A stretch of 64,000 nt of DNA from Mesorhizobium sp. B2-1-1 (GTDB lineage Bacteria > Pseudomonadota > Alphaproteobacteria > Rhizobiales > Rhizobiaceae). The position numbers and the translations under genes are program-made. The notes under the pieces were generated by a model. The model had not been told where the DNA came from, searched no databases, and saw only the letters and a list, made by a program, of their open reading frames with translations. This document shows positions 9,455 through 18,981 of this stretch, piece after piece. Each line of letters opens with the position of its first letter. Position 1 is the first letter of the stretch. The stretch covers positions 3,417,501-3,481,500 of the forward strand of contig NZ_CP083954.1 of the NCBI RefSeq assembly GCF_006442975.2, read 5' to 3'.

Positions 9455-11467
9455 ATGTTCACCAAAATCCTGATCGCCAACCGTGGCGAGATCGCCTGTC
9501 GCGTCATCAAGACCGCGCGCAAGATGGGCATCGCCACGGTCGCTGTCTATTCCGACGCCGATCGCGATGCCGTGCATGTCGAGATGGCCGACGAGGCGGT
9601 GCATATCGGACCGTCGCCAGCCGCGCAGAGCTATCTCGTGCCCGAGAAAATCATCGCGGCGTGCAAGGCGACCGGCGCTCAGGCCGTGCATCCCGGCTAT
9701 GGCTTCCTGTCCGAGCGTGCATCATTCTGCGAGGCGCTGGAGAAGGACGGCATCGTCTTCATCGGGCCGAAGCCGAAGGCCATCAAGGCGATGGGCGACA
9801 AAATCGAATCGAAGAAATTCGCCAACGCCGCCAATGTTTCGACGGTTCCCGGCTGGCTCGGCGTCATCGAGAACGCCGACCACGCGGAGAAGATCGCCGG
9901 AGAGATCGGCTATCCCGTGATGATCAAGGCCTCGGCCGGTGGCGGCGGCAAGGGCATGCGCATCGCCTGGAACCAGGCCGAGGTGCGCGACGGCTTCGAC
10001 CGCGCGCGCTCGGAGGCCAAGAGCTCGTTCGGCGACGACCGCGTCTTCATCGAGAAGTTCATCGTCGATCCACGCCACATCGAGATCCAGGTGCTGGCCG
10101 ACGCGCATGGCAACGCGCTCTATCTCGGCGAGCGCGAATGCTCGATCCAGCGCCGCAACCAGAAGGTGGCCGAGGAGGCGCCATCGCCTTTCCTCGATGC
10201 CAGGACGCGCAAGGCCATGGGCGAGCAGTCGGTGGCGCTGGCCAGGGCCGTCGACTACCAGAGCGCCGGCACGGTGGAATTCATCGTCGACGCTGAGAAA
10301 AACTTCTATTTCCTTGAAATGAATACACGATTGCAGGTCGAGCATCCGGTGACCGAGCTTGTCACCGGTATCGATCTGGTCGAGCAGATGATCCGTGTGG
10401 CCGCCGGCGAGAAGCTCGCCTTGAAGCAAAGCGACGTGAAACTGAATGGCTGGGCGGTGGAGAGCCGGCTCTATGCCGAGGATCCGTATCGCAACTTCCT
10501 GCCGTCGATCGGCCGCCTGACGCGCTATCGACCGCCGCAGGAAGGGCAAGTCGGCGACGTCGTCATCCGCAACGACACCGGCGTCACCGAGGGATCGGAG
10601 ATTTCGATGTTCTACGACCCGATGATTGCCAAGCTGTGCACCTGGGCGCCGACCCGGCTGGAGGCAATCGACGCGATGTCCGAAGCGTTGGACAGTTTTG
10701 TCGTCGACGGCATCGAGCACAACATCCCTTTTCTGGCGGCGCTCATGCAGCATCCGCGCTGGCGGGAAGGGCGGATTTCGACCGGATTCATCGCAGAGGA
10801 ATATCCCGACGGCTTTGCGCCGATCCTGCCCGACCATGACGACAGGGCCGTGTTGGCGGCGGTCGCCACCGTGGTCGAATTGCTGCGCCGCGACCGGCTC
10901 GACCGGCTGGGCGGGCGCTTGGCGCCGCATTCGGGGGCACTCAAGCGTCACTGGGTGGTGAAGATTGGCAAGGACTATCTGTCCGCGTCCATCCTGGAGG
11001 GCATGATCTCCATTCCGATGGAAGTCGACTTGTCCATCGAGGGCGGCAAGCCGCTGACGGTTTCGTCGGCCTGGCGGCCGGGCGAACTGGTCTGGCGCGG
11101 CAGCGTCGGCGGGCACGAAATGGTGGCGCAACTGCGCCCGGCGCCAAACGGCCTTCGCATCGCCTGGAAAGGGCTTTCGGTGACGGCGCGCGCCATGCTG
11201 CCGCGCATTGCCGTGCTGGAAAGGCTGATGCCGGAAAAGCTGGAGCCCGACACGTCCAACCTGCTGCTATGTCCCATGCCCGGCCTCGTCGTCTCGATCG
11301 CTGTCGCCGAAGGCCAGGAGGTCAAGGCCGGCGAGACTCTGGCCGTCGTCGAGGCGATGAAGATGGAGAACGTGCTGCGCGCCGAGCGCGATCTCGTGGT
11401 GGCGAAACTCAACGTCAAGCCGGGCGACAGCCTGGCCGTCGACGCGGTGATCATGGAATTCGCCTGA
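9455..11467 (+). CDS. pccA: Biotin-dependent acyl-CoA carboxylase alpha subunit (propionyl-CoA carboxylase-like)
   Basis: A 670-residue protein with a biotin carboxylase domain at the N-terminus (MFTKILIANRGEIACR, ATP-grasp loop ASAGGGGKGMR, MNTRLQVEHPVTE), a middle linker domain, and a C-terminal biotinyl domain. The biotin site EAMKMENV puts the modified lysine at residue 636, 35 from the end as usual. The length and inserted middle domain fit propionyl-CoA carboxylase alpha better than acetyl-CoA carboxylase AccC (about 450 residues). The related 3-methylcrotonyl-CoA carboxylase alpha cannot be fully excluded. No carboxyltransferase beta subunit gene is adjacent, which is odd because pccB is often close by. 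The start is set at 9455 by homology; the frame is open from 9395. Confidence 0.88.
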   Translation: MFTKILIANRGEIACRVIKTARKMGIATVAVYSDADRDAVHVEMADEAVHIGPSPAAQSYLVPEKIIAACKATGAQAVHPGYGFLSERASFCEALEKDGIVFIGPKPKAIKAMGDKIESKKFANAANVSTVPGWLGVIENADHAEKIAGEIGYPVMIKASAGGGGKGMRIAWNQAEVRDGFDRARSEAKSSFGDDRVFIEKFIVDPRHIEIQVLADAHGNALYLGERECSIQRRNQKVAEEAPSPFLDARTRKAMGEQSVALARAVDYQSAGTVEFIVDAEKNFYFLEMNTRLQVEHPVTELVTGIDLVEQMIRVAAGEKLALKQSDVKLNGWAVESRLYAEDPYRNFLPSIGRLTRYRPPQEGQVGDVVIRNDTGVTEGSEISMFYDPMIAKLCTWAPTRLEAIDAMSEALDSFVVDGIEHNIPFLAALMQHPRWREGRISTGFIAEEYPDGFAPILPDHDDRAVLAAVATVVELLRRDRLDRLGGRLAPHSGALKRHWVVKIGKDYLSASILEGMISIPMEVDLSIEGGKPLTVSSAWRPGELVWRGSVGGHEMVAQLRPAPNGLRIAWKGLSVTARAMLPRIAVLERLMPEKLEPDTSNLLLCPMPGLVVSIAVAEGQEVKAGETLAVVEAMKMENVLRAERDLVVAKLNVKPGDSLAVDAVIMEFA

Positions 11468-11580
11468 AGCGAGGGCGGGCGGAAGCCTGTGGCCGATGTT
11501 CGTTTGTGCTGGACTGGCATCGCCCGGTGCCGGACAATACATCTTGATCGACTCAAGTCCTTCGGGAAACGCGAAAAACC

Positions 11581-14500
11581 ATGGCGGATGACAGACTTCC
11601 ACGCGACCCCTTGCTGCGCGAAGCGGCAGTGAAGGCGGCGGCGCCAGAAGCGCCGGCGCGTCCTTTCGTGCATCTTCGCGTCCACTCGGCCTATTCGCTG
11701 CTGGAAGGCGCGCTCCAACTCGGCAAGATCGTCGGCCATGCGGTCAAGGACGAGTGTCCGGCAATCGCGGTCACCGACACCAACAATCTGTTCGGCGCGC
11801 TCGAATTCGCGCAGAAGGCGGTGAAGGACGGCATCCAGCCGATCATCGGCTGCCAGATCGCGCTCGCCTTTTCCGGCGAGAACGTCGACGGCCAGCGCGA
11901 CCGCCGGCGGCAGGGGCCCGAGATGCGGCCAGTCGTGCTTATCGCGGCGACCGAGGCCGGCTATTCCAATCTGGTCAGGCTGGTAAGCCGCGTCTATCTG
12001 GAGACGCCGCCCGGCGAGGCGGTGCATCTGACCAGCGAGATGCTGGAGGGCCAGGCCGACGGGCTGATCTGCCTCAGCGGCGGTCCCCGCGGCCCTATCG
12101 GCGCGGCTCTGAAGGAGGATCGACGCGATCTCGCGGAGACCCGGCTGTCGACCCTGAAAGCCCTGTTCGGCGATCGGCTCTATGTCGAACTGGAACGAGT
12201 TTCCGGTTACGACCGGCTGATAGAACATTCCACGATCGATCTCGCCTATGCCCACGAATTACCGCTCGTCGCCACCAACGAGGCGTTCTTCTCCTCGCGC
12301 GACGATTATGACGCGCATGATGCGCTGATCGCCATAGCTGAGGGCTCGGTCGTCGCCGTGGACAATCGCCGCCGGCTTTCACCGGATAACTTCCTGCGTA
12401 GCCAGGCTGAGATGGCAGCGTTGTTCGCCGATCTGCCGGAAGCGATCGACAACACAGTCGAGATCGCGTTGCGCTGCTCCTACTATCCGAAAACCCGCAG
12501 CCCGATCCTGCCGCGCTTTACCGGCGGCGACGCGTCGGACAAGGACGCAGCCGAGAAGGCCGAGGCCGCCGAACTTGCCCGCCAGGCGCGTGAAGGGCTG
12601 GAGGCCCGGCTTGCCGCGCACGGACCGACGCCGGGCTATACGGTCGAGCAATACCGCGAGAGGCTCGAGTTCGAGCTCGGCATCATCGAGAAGATGAAAT
12701 TCCCAGGCTACTTCCTGATCGTTGCCGACTTCATCAAATGGGCCAAGTCGCAAGGCATTCCAGTCGGGCCGGGGCGCGGCTCGGGTGCGGGCTCGCTGGT
12801 CGCCTATTCCACCACCATAACCGACATCGATCCGCTGCGTTTCTCGCTGCTGTTCGAGCGCTTCCTCAATCCGGACCGCGTGTCGATGCCCGATTTCGAC
12901 ATCGACTTCTGCCAGGACCGCCGCGAAGAGGTGATCCGCTATGTCCAGCAGAAATATGGACGCGACCAGGTCGGCCAGATCATCACCTTTGGAACGCTGC
13001 AAGCCCGCGCCGTGCTGCGCGACGTCGGTCGCGTGCTGCAAATGCCTTACGGCCAGGTCGACAAGCTGTCCAAGATGGTGCCGCAGAACCCGGCCAATCC
13101 GGTAAAACTGGCGGACGCCATCGCCAACGAGCCGCGTTTTGCCGAGGAGGCCGAAAAGGAGCCGATCGTCCAGACGCTGCTCGACATGGCACAGAAGCTG
13201 GAAGGGCTTTATCGCCATGCGTCGACGCACGCCGCCGGCATCGTCATCGGCGACCGGCCGCTGTCGGAGCTGGTGCCGATGTACCGCGATCCTCGTTCGG
13301 ACATGCCGGTCACCCAGTTCAACATGAAATATGTCGAGCAGGCCGGGCTGGTGAAGTTCGACTTTCTCGGCCTGAAGACGCTGACGGTGCTGGAGACGGC
13401 GGTGAAGCTGATACGCCGCCGCGGCGTCGACATCGACCTTGCGACGATCCCGCTCGACGATCCCGAAACCTATGCCATGCTGTCGCGCGGCGAAGTGGTC
13501 GGCGTGTTCCAGGTGGAAAGTGCCGGCATGCGCAAGGCGCTGATCGGCATGCGGCCCGACTGCATCGAGGACATCATCGCGCTGGTGGCGCTGTACCGGC
13601 CGGGGCCGATGGAGAACATCCCGACCTACAACGCCAGGAAGCACGGCGAGGAGGAGATGGCGTCGATCCATCCCAAGATCGACCATCTGGTGAAGGAGAC
13701 GCAAGGCGTCATCGTCTACCAGGAACAGGTGATGCAGATCGCGCAGGAATTGTCCGGCTATTCGCTGGGCGAAGCCGACCTTTTGCGCCGCGCCATGGGC
13801 AAGAAGATCCGCGCCGAGATGGACAAGCAGCGGGAGCGCTTCGTCTCGGGCGCGGTCGAGCGCGGCGTGGCCAAGCCGCAGGCCGACTTCATCTTCGACC
13901 TGCTTGCCAAGTTCGCCGACTACGGCTTCAACAAGTCGCACGCGGCCGCATACGCCGTCGTCTCGTACCAGACCGCCTATCTCAAGGCGCATTATCCGGT
14001 CGAGTTCCTGGCGGCGTCGATGACGCTCGACATGGGAAACACCGACAAGCTCGCGGATTTCCGCCAGGATGCGCTGCGCCTCGGCATCGAGGTGGTGGCA
14101 CCGTCCGTGATGACAAGCTTTCGTCCCTTCGAGGTCGGGGAGAACCGCATCTACTATTCGATGGCCGCGCTCAAGGGAGTCGGCGACGCGGCGGTGGAGC
14201 ATATCGTCGCCATGCGCGGCGAGAAGCCGTTCAAGAGCCTGGCCGATTTCTGCGAAAGGGTCGATCCGAAAATCGTCGGCAAGCGCGTCTTCGAAAGCCT
14301 GATCATGGCCGGAGCGCTAGACTGTTTCGGCCATGACCGCGCCGCGATGATGGCTGGCGTCGAGCGGATGATGGGGCTGGCATCGCTGGCGCAGCAGAAC
14401 GCCGTCTCCGGTCAAGCCGATATCTTCGGCGCATCCCTCGGGGCGCAGTCGCAGGCGCTCAACCTGCCGGTGACGGAACCGTGGCTCGCCGCCGACCGCC

Positions 14501-15108
14501 TGCACCGCGAATTCCAGGTGGTCGGTTTCTATCTCTCCGCCCATCCGCTGGACGAGTACAAGGCGGCGCTGCAGAAGATGCGGGTGCAGAACTGGGCGGA
14601 GTTTTCGGCCGCGGTCAAGCGCGGTGCCACCGCAGGGCGCCTCGCCGGCACCGTGACCACCAAGCAGGAGCGCAAGACGCGGACCGGCAACAAGATGGGC
14701 GTGGTGCAGTTCTCGGACACGTCCGGCCAGTATGAGGCGGTGCTGTTTTCCGAAGGACTGGCGCAGTATCGCGACATGCTGGAGCCGGGCCGCTCCGTCG
14801 TTATCACCGTGGCGGCGGAGGACAGGCCGGAGGGCGTCAACCTGCGCATCCAGACCGTGCAGTCGCTTGAGGACGAGGCCAGCCGCATCCAGAAGGCGCT
14901 GCGCATCTTCGTCAGAAACGATGCGCCTGCCTCGATCATTCAGTCGCAGCTTACCCAGCGCGGTGAAAGTCAGGTGAGCATCATCGTTATCAAGGAAGAA
15001 GCGCAGGGCGAGGTGGAGATTGCCCTGCAGGGGGGCTACCGCGTCTCGCCGCAAATCGCCTCGGCGATGCGCGCCGTGCCAGGCGTGGTCGAAGTGGAGC
15101 TGGTGTGA
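11581..15108 (+). CDS. dnaE: DNA polymerase III subunit alpha
   Basis: An 1175-residue replicative polymerase. The N-terminal PHP domain begins at FVHLRVHSAYSLLEGAL. The catalytic acidic motif PDFDIDFCQDRR is in the palm domain. Further blocks typical of DnaE are GRGSGAGSLVAY, HASTHAAGIVI and NKSHAAAYAVVSYQTAYLKAHYP. A C-terminal OB-fold and tau-binding region follow. The length and layout match DnaE1, not the error-prone DnaE2/ImuC. The ATG at 11581 starts 113 bases after the carboxylase gene. Confidence 0.97.
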   Translation: MADDRLPRDPLLREAAVKAAAPEAPARPFVHLRVHSAYSLLEGALQLGKIVGHAVKDECPAIAVTDTNNLFGALEFAQKAVKDGIQPIIGCQIALAFSGENVDGQRDRRRQGPEMRPVVLIAATEAGYSNLVRLVSRVYLETPPGEAVHLTSEMLEGQADGLICLSGGPRGPIGAALKEDRRDLAETRLSTLKALFGDRLYVELERVSGYDRLIEHSTIDLAYAHELPLVATNEAFFSSRDDYDAHDALIAIAEGSVVAVDNRRRLSPDNFLRSQAEMAALFADLPEAIDNTVEIALRCSYYPKTRSPILPRFTGGDASDKDAAEKAEAAELARQAREGLEARLAAHGPTPGYTVEQYRERLEFELGIIEKMKFPGYFLIVADFIKWAKSQGIPVGPGRGSGAGSLVAYSTTITDIDPLRFSLLFERFLNPDRVSMPDFDIDFCQDRREEVIRYVQQKYGRDQVGQIITFGTLQARAVLRDVGRVLQMPYGQVDKLSKMVPQNPANPVKLADAIANEPRFAEEAEKEPIVQTLLDMAQKLEGLYRHASTHAAGIVIGDRPLSELVPMYRDPRSDMPVTQFNMKYVEQAGLVKFDFLGLKTLTVLETAVKLIRRRGVDIDLATIPLDDPETYAMLSRGEVVGVFQVESAGMRKALIGMRPDCIEDIIALVALYRPGPMENIPTYNARKHGEEEMASIHPKIDHLVKETQGVIVYQEQVMQIAQELSGYSLGEADLLRRAMGKKIRAEMDKQRERFVSGAVERGVAKPQADFIFDLLAKFADYGFNKSHAAAYAVVSYQTAYLKAHYPVEFLAASMTLDMGNTDKLADFRQDALRLGIEVVAPSVMTSFRPFEVGENRIYYSMAALKGVGDAAVEHIVAMRGEKPFKSLADFCERVDPKIVGKRVFESLIMAGALDCFGHDRAAMMAGVERMMGLASLAQQNAVSGQADIFGASLGAQSQALNLPVTEPWLAADRLHREFQVVGFYLSAHPLDEYKAALQKMRVQNWAEFSAAVKRGATAGRLAGTVTTKQERKTRTGNKMGVVQFSDTSGQYEAVLFSEGLAQYRDMLEPGRSVVITVAAEDRPEGVNLRIQTVQSLEDEASRIQKALRIFVRNDAPASIIQSQLTQRGESQVSIIVIKEEAQGEVEIALQGGYRVSPQIASAMRAVPGVVEVELV

Positions 15109-15175
15109 TCGCCACTTACGGGGACTGGTGGCAATCCGCCGGGCGGCATCCGCCGCTCAAGTCACCGCAATTGCC

Positions 15176-15979
15176 ATGAAGACGAAAGACAGCGACGGAT
15201 TGCAGGACCGTTCCACAATGGCGTGGCTGCGCGACACGCTGCGCAAGCTCTACCACGGCCGCACGCCGGCGGCTTTTCGGTTTCAGCTGGTTGCGGTCAT
15301 CATCGACCTGGCCATCATTGCCTTCTTCATCGCCACGCCCGTCATCCAGCAGTCGGCCTCATTCCTGTGGCTCGACTATGCGGTGGCGGCTCTGGTCGCC
15401 GCCGACCTGGTTGCCAGGCTGCTTGCCTCGAACGACATGCTGCGGCTGATGAAGCAGCCGACCTCCTGGGTGGACATTTTCATCCTTTTGACGCTGCTGA
15501 TGCCGACGGCGCTCGCCAATCTCGGCTTTCTGCGCATTCTGCGGCTGTGGTCGCTGTCGCGCAGCGGTTCGCTCTGGCGGCATTTCGAGATGCAGGGCCT
15601 GCGGCCCTGGCGCGAAGCGAGCCACGCGGTGATCAATCTCTTGACGTTCCTCTTCGTGATCACCGGTTTCGTCTACACTTTCTTCTTCCGCAGCGGAGCG
15701 GGGCTGGAAAGCTACATCGACGCGCTTTACTTCACCGTCGCGACGGTGACCACGACCGGGTTCGGCGACATCGTGCTGCCGGGAATGGCGGGGAAACTGA
15801 CGGCGATCGTGACCATGATCATCGGCATATCGCTGTTCGTCAGGCTGGCGCAGGCGATCTTCCGACCGGCCAAGGTGTTCTTTCCCTGTCCGCAATGCGG
15901 CCTGCAACGGCACGAGCCGGACGCCGTTCACTGCAAGGCCTGCGGCCACCTCCTCAACATACCCGACAGCGGTGATTGA
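15176..15979 (+). CDS. Ion channel of the voltage-gated superfamily with a C-terminal zinc ribbon
   Basis: A 267-residue membrane protein. Hydrophobic segments resemble S1 to S6: FQLVAVIIDLAIIAFFIATP, LWLDYAVAALVAADLVARLL, WVDIFILLTLLMPTALANL, an Arg-containing stretch LRILRLWSLSRSGSLWRHF, INLLTFLFVITGFVYTFFF and LTAIVTMIIGISLFVRLAQ. The pore loop TVATVTTTGFGD carries a TxGFGD selectivity filter typical of potassium channels. The cytoplasmic tail has two CxxC pairs (CPQCG and CKACG), a zinc ribbon in place of the RCK or cyclic-nucleotide domains more usual there. The start is set at the ATG at 15176; the frame is open upstream into dnaE. It lies 67 bp after dnaE. Confidence 0.8.
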   Translation: MKTKDSDGLQDRSTMAWLRDTLRKLYHGRTPAAFRFQLVAVIIDLAIIAFFIATPVIQQSASFLWLDYAVAALVAADLVARLLASNDMLRLMKQPTSWVDIFILLTLLMPTALANLGFLRILRLWSLSRSGSLWRHFEMQGLRPWREASHAVINLLTFLFVITGFVYTFFFRSGAGLESYIDALYFTVATVTTTGFGDIVLPGMAGKLTAIVTMIIGISLFVRLAQAIFRPAKVFFPCPQCGLQRHEPDAVHCKACGHLLNIPDSGD

Positions 15980-15996
15980 GGGGCGATTGAGGCGCG

Positions 15997-16878
15997 CTAC
16001 GATGCCGCCGCTTGCGCCGGCTTTGGCTGCCGGCGCTGCAGGTTGAGCATATTGCCCATCAGGATCAGCAATGCCCCGCCTGCGGTGAAGGCGTCGATCT
16101 GCTCCTGGTAGAGCAGCCAGCCGATCAATGCCGACAGCGGCACGCGCAGGAAATCCATCGGCGAAATGACGGTGGCATCGGCGTAGCTCAGCGCCCAGGC
16201 CATGCAGAAATGCGACGACATGCCGGTGAAGGCGATCAGCAGGATCCACGGCCACAGCTCGAGCGACGGGTTGCGCCATTCGTAGAGCGCGGGGACCAGG
16301 CCGAGCACCGACTGGATGATCAACATCCAGAAGATGATTCGCACAACGCTGTCGGTCCGCGTCAGCGACTTGACCAGGACCAGCGAGATGCCGAAGCACA
16401 TTGCCGCGCCCAGCACGACCAGATGTCCCGGATCGACCGAGCCGACGCCTGGGCGCACGATGATCACGACACCGATCAGCCCGAGCGCCACGGCGCCGAG
16501 CTTCGGCCGGGTGAGCCTTTCGCCGAGAAAGGTGACCGCAAGGATCGCCGTCCAGATCGGCGTCGTGAATTCGATCGAGATCAGCACCGCCAAAGGGATC
16601 AGCGTCAGGGCGTAGAGCCACGCCGCCTGGCCGGTATAGTGAACCACGTTGCGCGTGACATGGGCGAGGGGGCGCCCAGTGCGCATGGCGGCAAAGCCGC
16701 CATTTTGCATGACCAGCGGCAGCAGGATGAAAAAGCCGATCACCGAGCGCAGCTCCAGCACCTGGAAAACGTTGAGCTCGGCCGTGGTGGCGCGGCCCGC
16801 GACCGACATCGCCAGGAACGAGGCGATCGACAGCGCCATCCAGAACGCGGCCTTGGGGATGGAAGGGGTGGGTGCCAT
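15997..16878 (-). CDS. EamA-type (DMT superfamily) transporter
   Basis: A 293-residue inner-membrane protein with about ten hydrophobic helices and two EamA repeats. The first repeat includes AVLISIEFTTPIWTAILAVTFLGERLTRPKL and the second includes ISPMDFLRVPLSALIGWLLYQEQID, both with the typical E/Q-rich end of helix 4/9. The family exports small metabolites; the substrate cannot be told. MAPTPSIPKAAFW at 16878 is the preferred start; an upstream ATG at 16929 would add 17 residues. Convergent with the channel gene (17 bp gap). Confidence 0.83.
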   Translation of the reverse strand: MAPTPSIPKAAFWMALSIASFLAMSVAGRATTAELNVFQVLELRSVIGFFILLPLVMQNGGFAAMRTGRPLAHVTRNVVHYTGQAAWLYALTLIPLAVLISIEFTTPIWTAILAVTFLGERLTRPKLGAVALGLIGVVIIVRPGVGSVDPGHLVVLGAAMCFGISLVLVKSLTRTDSVVRIIFWMLIIQSVLGLVPALYEWRNPSLELWPWILLIAFTGMSSHFCMAWALSYADATVISPMDFLRVPLSALIGWLLYQEQIDAFTAGGALLILMGNMLNLQRRQPKPAQAAAS

Positions 16879-17057
16879 TTCCGCTATGTCGCAGGCCGTG
16901 GCTTTTGCCGCAACCGCTAGCAGCCGCATTCTTCTGGGCCAGCCGGATGTTGCAAAACAGTCATGTTGAAGGCGGAACCTGGCACGGCAGGGGGCGTTGA
17001 GTTCCGAATATCGGAAGTGCTTCGCAGGTGCCTTTCAATGTCGATAGGAGAATTTCG

Positions 17058-17564
17058 ATGAGATCATTTGCGCAATTTGCGCTTGCTGGCTGCCTGTTGG
17101 TCACGGCAGGCGCGGCACATGCCGACGAGTCCAGATTTCTCCAGTCGTTCAAGGGCAATTTCACCGGCAAGGGCATTGTCAAGGTGACTACCGACGCGCC
17201 GACGGTGAATGTGTCCTGCACGTTCAGGTCAAACGCGACGTCGACCTCATTGTCGCTCGATGGCAATTGCCGAGGGCTTATCGTGGTGACGCGCGCCATC
17301 AGCGCGGACCTGAGGACTGCCGGAGCGAAATATAGCGGCACTTATGTCGGGTCTCGTACCGGGCCTGCGCAATTGAACGGCACCCGTTCGGGCAACGCGA
17401 TCAATCTCGGCATCCGCTGGGCCAAGGAGGTCAATGGTGACCGAAAGGCGCAGATGAAGGTCGAGAAACGAGGCGAGAACGGCATGCGGCTGACGGTGAT
17501 CGACACTGATCCGAAAACCGGCAAGAGCATGGTGACAAGCAGGATCGATCTGCAGCGCACCTAA
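17058..17564 (+). CDS. Secreted protein of unknown function
   Basis: A 168-residue protein with a clear Sec signal peptide (MRSFAQFALAGCLLVTAGAAHA, cut before DES). The mature part is about 145 residues with two cysteines (NVSCTF and GNCRGL) that could form a disulfide in the periplasm. It is Gly/Thr/Ser rich and looks like a beta-structured domain (KGNFTGKGIVKV, AKYSGTYVGSRTG). The ATG at 17058 has GGAG 7 bases upstream; the frame from 17028 has no such support. I do not recognise the family. Tail to tail with dinB. Confidence 0.75.
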   Translation: MRSFAQFALAGCLLVTAGAAHADESRFLQSFKGNFTGKGIVKVTTDAPTVNVSCTFRSNATSTSLSLDGNCRGLIVVTRAISADLRTAGAKYSGTYVGSRTGPAQLNGTRSGNAINLGIRWAKEVNGDRKAQMKVEKRGENGMRLTVIDTDPKTGKSMVTSRIDLQRT

Positions 17565-17587
17565 ATCTCGACAGCTGATATCCAGCA

Positions 17588-18904
17588 TCAGTCTTCCAGC
17601 GGCTCTGGCGGGTGGGTGTCGCGGCCTTTGCCGAACGTATAGCCGGTTTCCACCGCCTTGCGGCCGAACTTGTCGCGCAGTGAATCGATGGCGCCTTCGG
17701 CCATGGCCCGCTTTCGCGACTGGACATCGACCAGATCGGGCGGATCGGCCTTGTCATCGGCGGAAAGATCGCTGACGCCTATGCCGAGCAGCCGGTATTT
17801 GGTGCCGTCGGTTTCCTTGCGCAGCAGCTCGACCCCGGTCGAAAAGATACGGTCGGCGAGCCGGGTCGGGTCGCCGAGCTGGCGGTTGCGGGTGCGGATC
17901 TTGAAATCCTGCGTCTTCAGCTTGAGCACCACCGTGCGCCCGGCGATGCCGGATTTCTTCAGCCGCGCCGAGACCTTTTCCGAAAGGCCCCGCAGCACCG
18001 AGACCAGCTCGTCCAGCGAAGCGATATCGGTGTCGAAAGTGGTTTCGGCCGATACGCTCTTGGCGTCCTGGTCGGGATCGACGCGGCGGACGTCCTCGCC
18101 GCGCGAGAGCCGGTAAAGCCGGTCGCCCATCACGCCATAGCGGCGCATGAGGTCGCCACGGTCCATCTTCTGGAGCTGGCCGATGGTGCGGATGCCGTCC
18201 TGTTCGAGCGTGGCGTTGAATGCCTTGCCGACCCCCCAGATCATGCTCACCGGCTGTACGGCGAGGAAACCCACGGCTTCCGCTTCGCCGATGACCGAGA
18301 AGCCGCGCGGTTTGCGGAAATCCGACGCCACCTTAGCCAGGAACTTGCAGTAGGACAGACCTGACGAAACGGTGATGCCGATCTCCTTCTCGACGGCCAG
18401 CGCGAAACGGGCCAGCACCACCGCCGGCGGCAGGCCGTGCAGCCGTTCGGTTCCGGCAAGGTCGAGAAACGCCTCGTCGATCGAGAGCGGCTCGACCAGC
18501 GGCGTCAGCGCCTGCATCATGGCGCGCACCTCGCGCCCGACGACCACGTATTTTTCCATATTGGGCGGGATAACCACCGCTTCGGGGCAAGCCTCGAGCG
18601 CCTTGAACATGGGCATGGCGGAACGCACGCCCCTTATCCGGGCGATGTAGCAGGCGGTGGAGACGACGCCGCGCTTGCCGCCGCCGATGATCAGCGGCTT
18701 GTCCTTCAGCGCCGGGTTGTCGCGTTTTTCGATTGCCGCATAGAAAGCGTCGCAGTCGATATGGGCCAGATGCAGCCGGTACAGCTCGGGATGACGGGCA
18801 AGCCTGGGGCTGCCGCATCGCTCGCAGCGCCTGGCGTCGCTGCGCTGAAAGGCCAGGCAGTCGCGGCAGAAACCGTGATCAGGATTATTGACAGGAGCCG
18901 CCAT
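17588..18904 (-). CDS. dinB: DNA polymerase IV (Y-family), SOS-type, with N-terminal zinc-binding segment
   Basis: A 438-residue translesion polymerase. Catalytic blocks are [15 protein letters not shown] and [11 protein letters not shown]; the DinB-type [16 protein letters not shown] and the C-terminal little-finger domain follow. Ahead of the palm is a segment of about 35 residues with two CxxC pairs (FCRDCL and RCERCG), a likely zinc knuckle seen in a subset of rhizobial DinB proteins. The start at 18904 is supported by a LexA box 7-21 bases upstream. Starts at 18916 or 18961 would put the box inside the coding region. Expression should rise on DNA damage. Confidence 0.92.
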   Translation of the reverse strand: MAAPVNNPDHGFCRDCLAFQRSDARRCERCGSPRLARHPELYRLHLAHIDCDAFYAAIEKRDNPALKDKPLIIGGGKRGVVSTACYIARIRGVRSAMPMFKALEACPEAVVIPPNMEKYVVVGREVRAMMQALTPLVEPLSIDEAFLDLAGTERLHGLPPAVVLARFALAVEKEIGITVSSGLSYCKFLAKVASDFRKPRGFSVIGEAEAVGFLAVQPVSMIWGVGKAFNATLEQDGIRTIGQLQKMDRGDLMRRYGVMGDRLYRLSRGEDVRRVDPDQDAKSVSAETTFDTDIASLDELVSVLRGLSEKVSARLKKSGIAGRTVVLKLKTQDFKIRTRNRQLGDPTRLADRIFSTGVELLRKETDGTKYRLLGIGVSDLSADDKADPPDLVDVQSRKRAMAEGAIDSLRDKFGRKAVETGYTFGKGRDTHPPEPLED

Positions 18905-18910
18905 CGCTGC

Positions 18911-18925
18911 GAACATAAAGAGAAC
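18911..18925 (-). promoter_or_regulatory. LexA (SOS) box in front of dinB
   Basis: On the minus strand the sequence is GTTC-TCTTTAT-GTTC, an exact match to the alphaproteobacterial LexA operator GTTC-N7-GTTC. It ends 7 bases before the dinB ATG and lies in the 77-bp divergent gap to the GNAT gene, so LexA could also affect that promoter. Confidence 0.88.
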
Positions 18926-18981
18926 AAACACAATGGTACGACAGTGCAAGGCTAGCGACAAGCTTGGCCTGGGGAGAACGC

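Noticed and set aside
12379..14202. 607-codon open frame on the minus strand
   Set aside because: Antisense shadow of dnaE.
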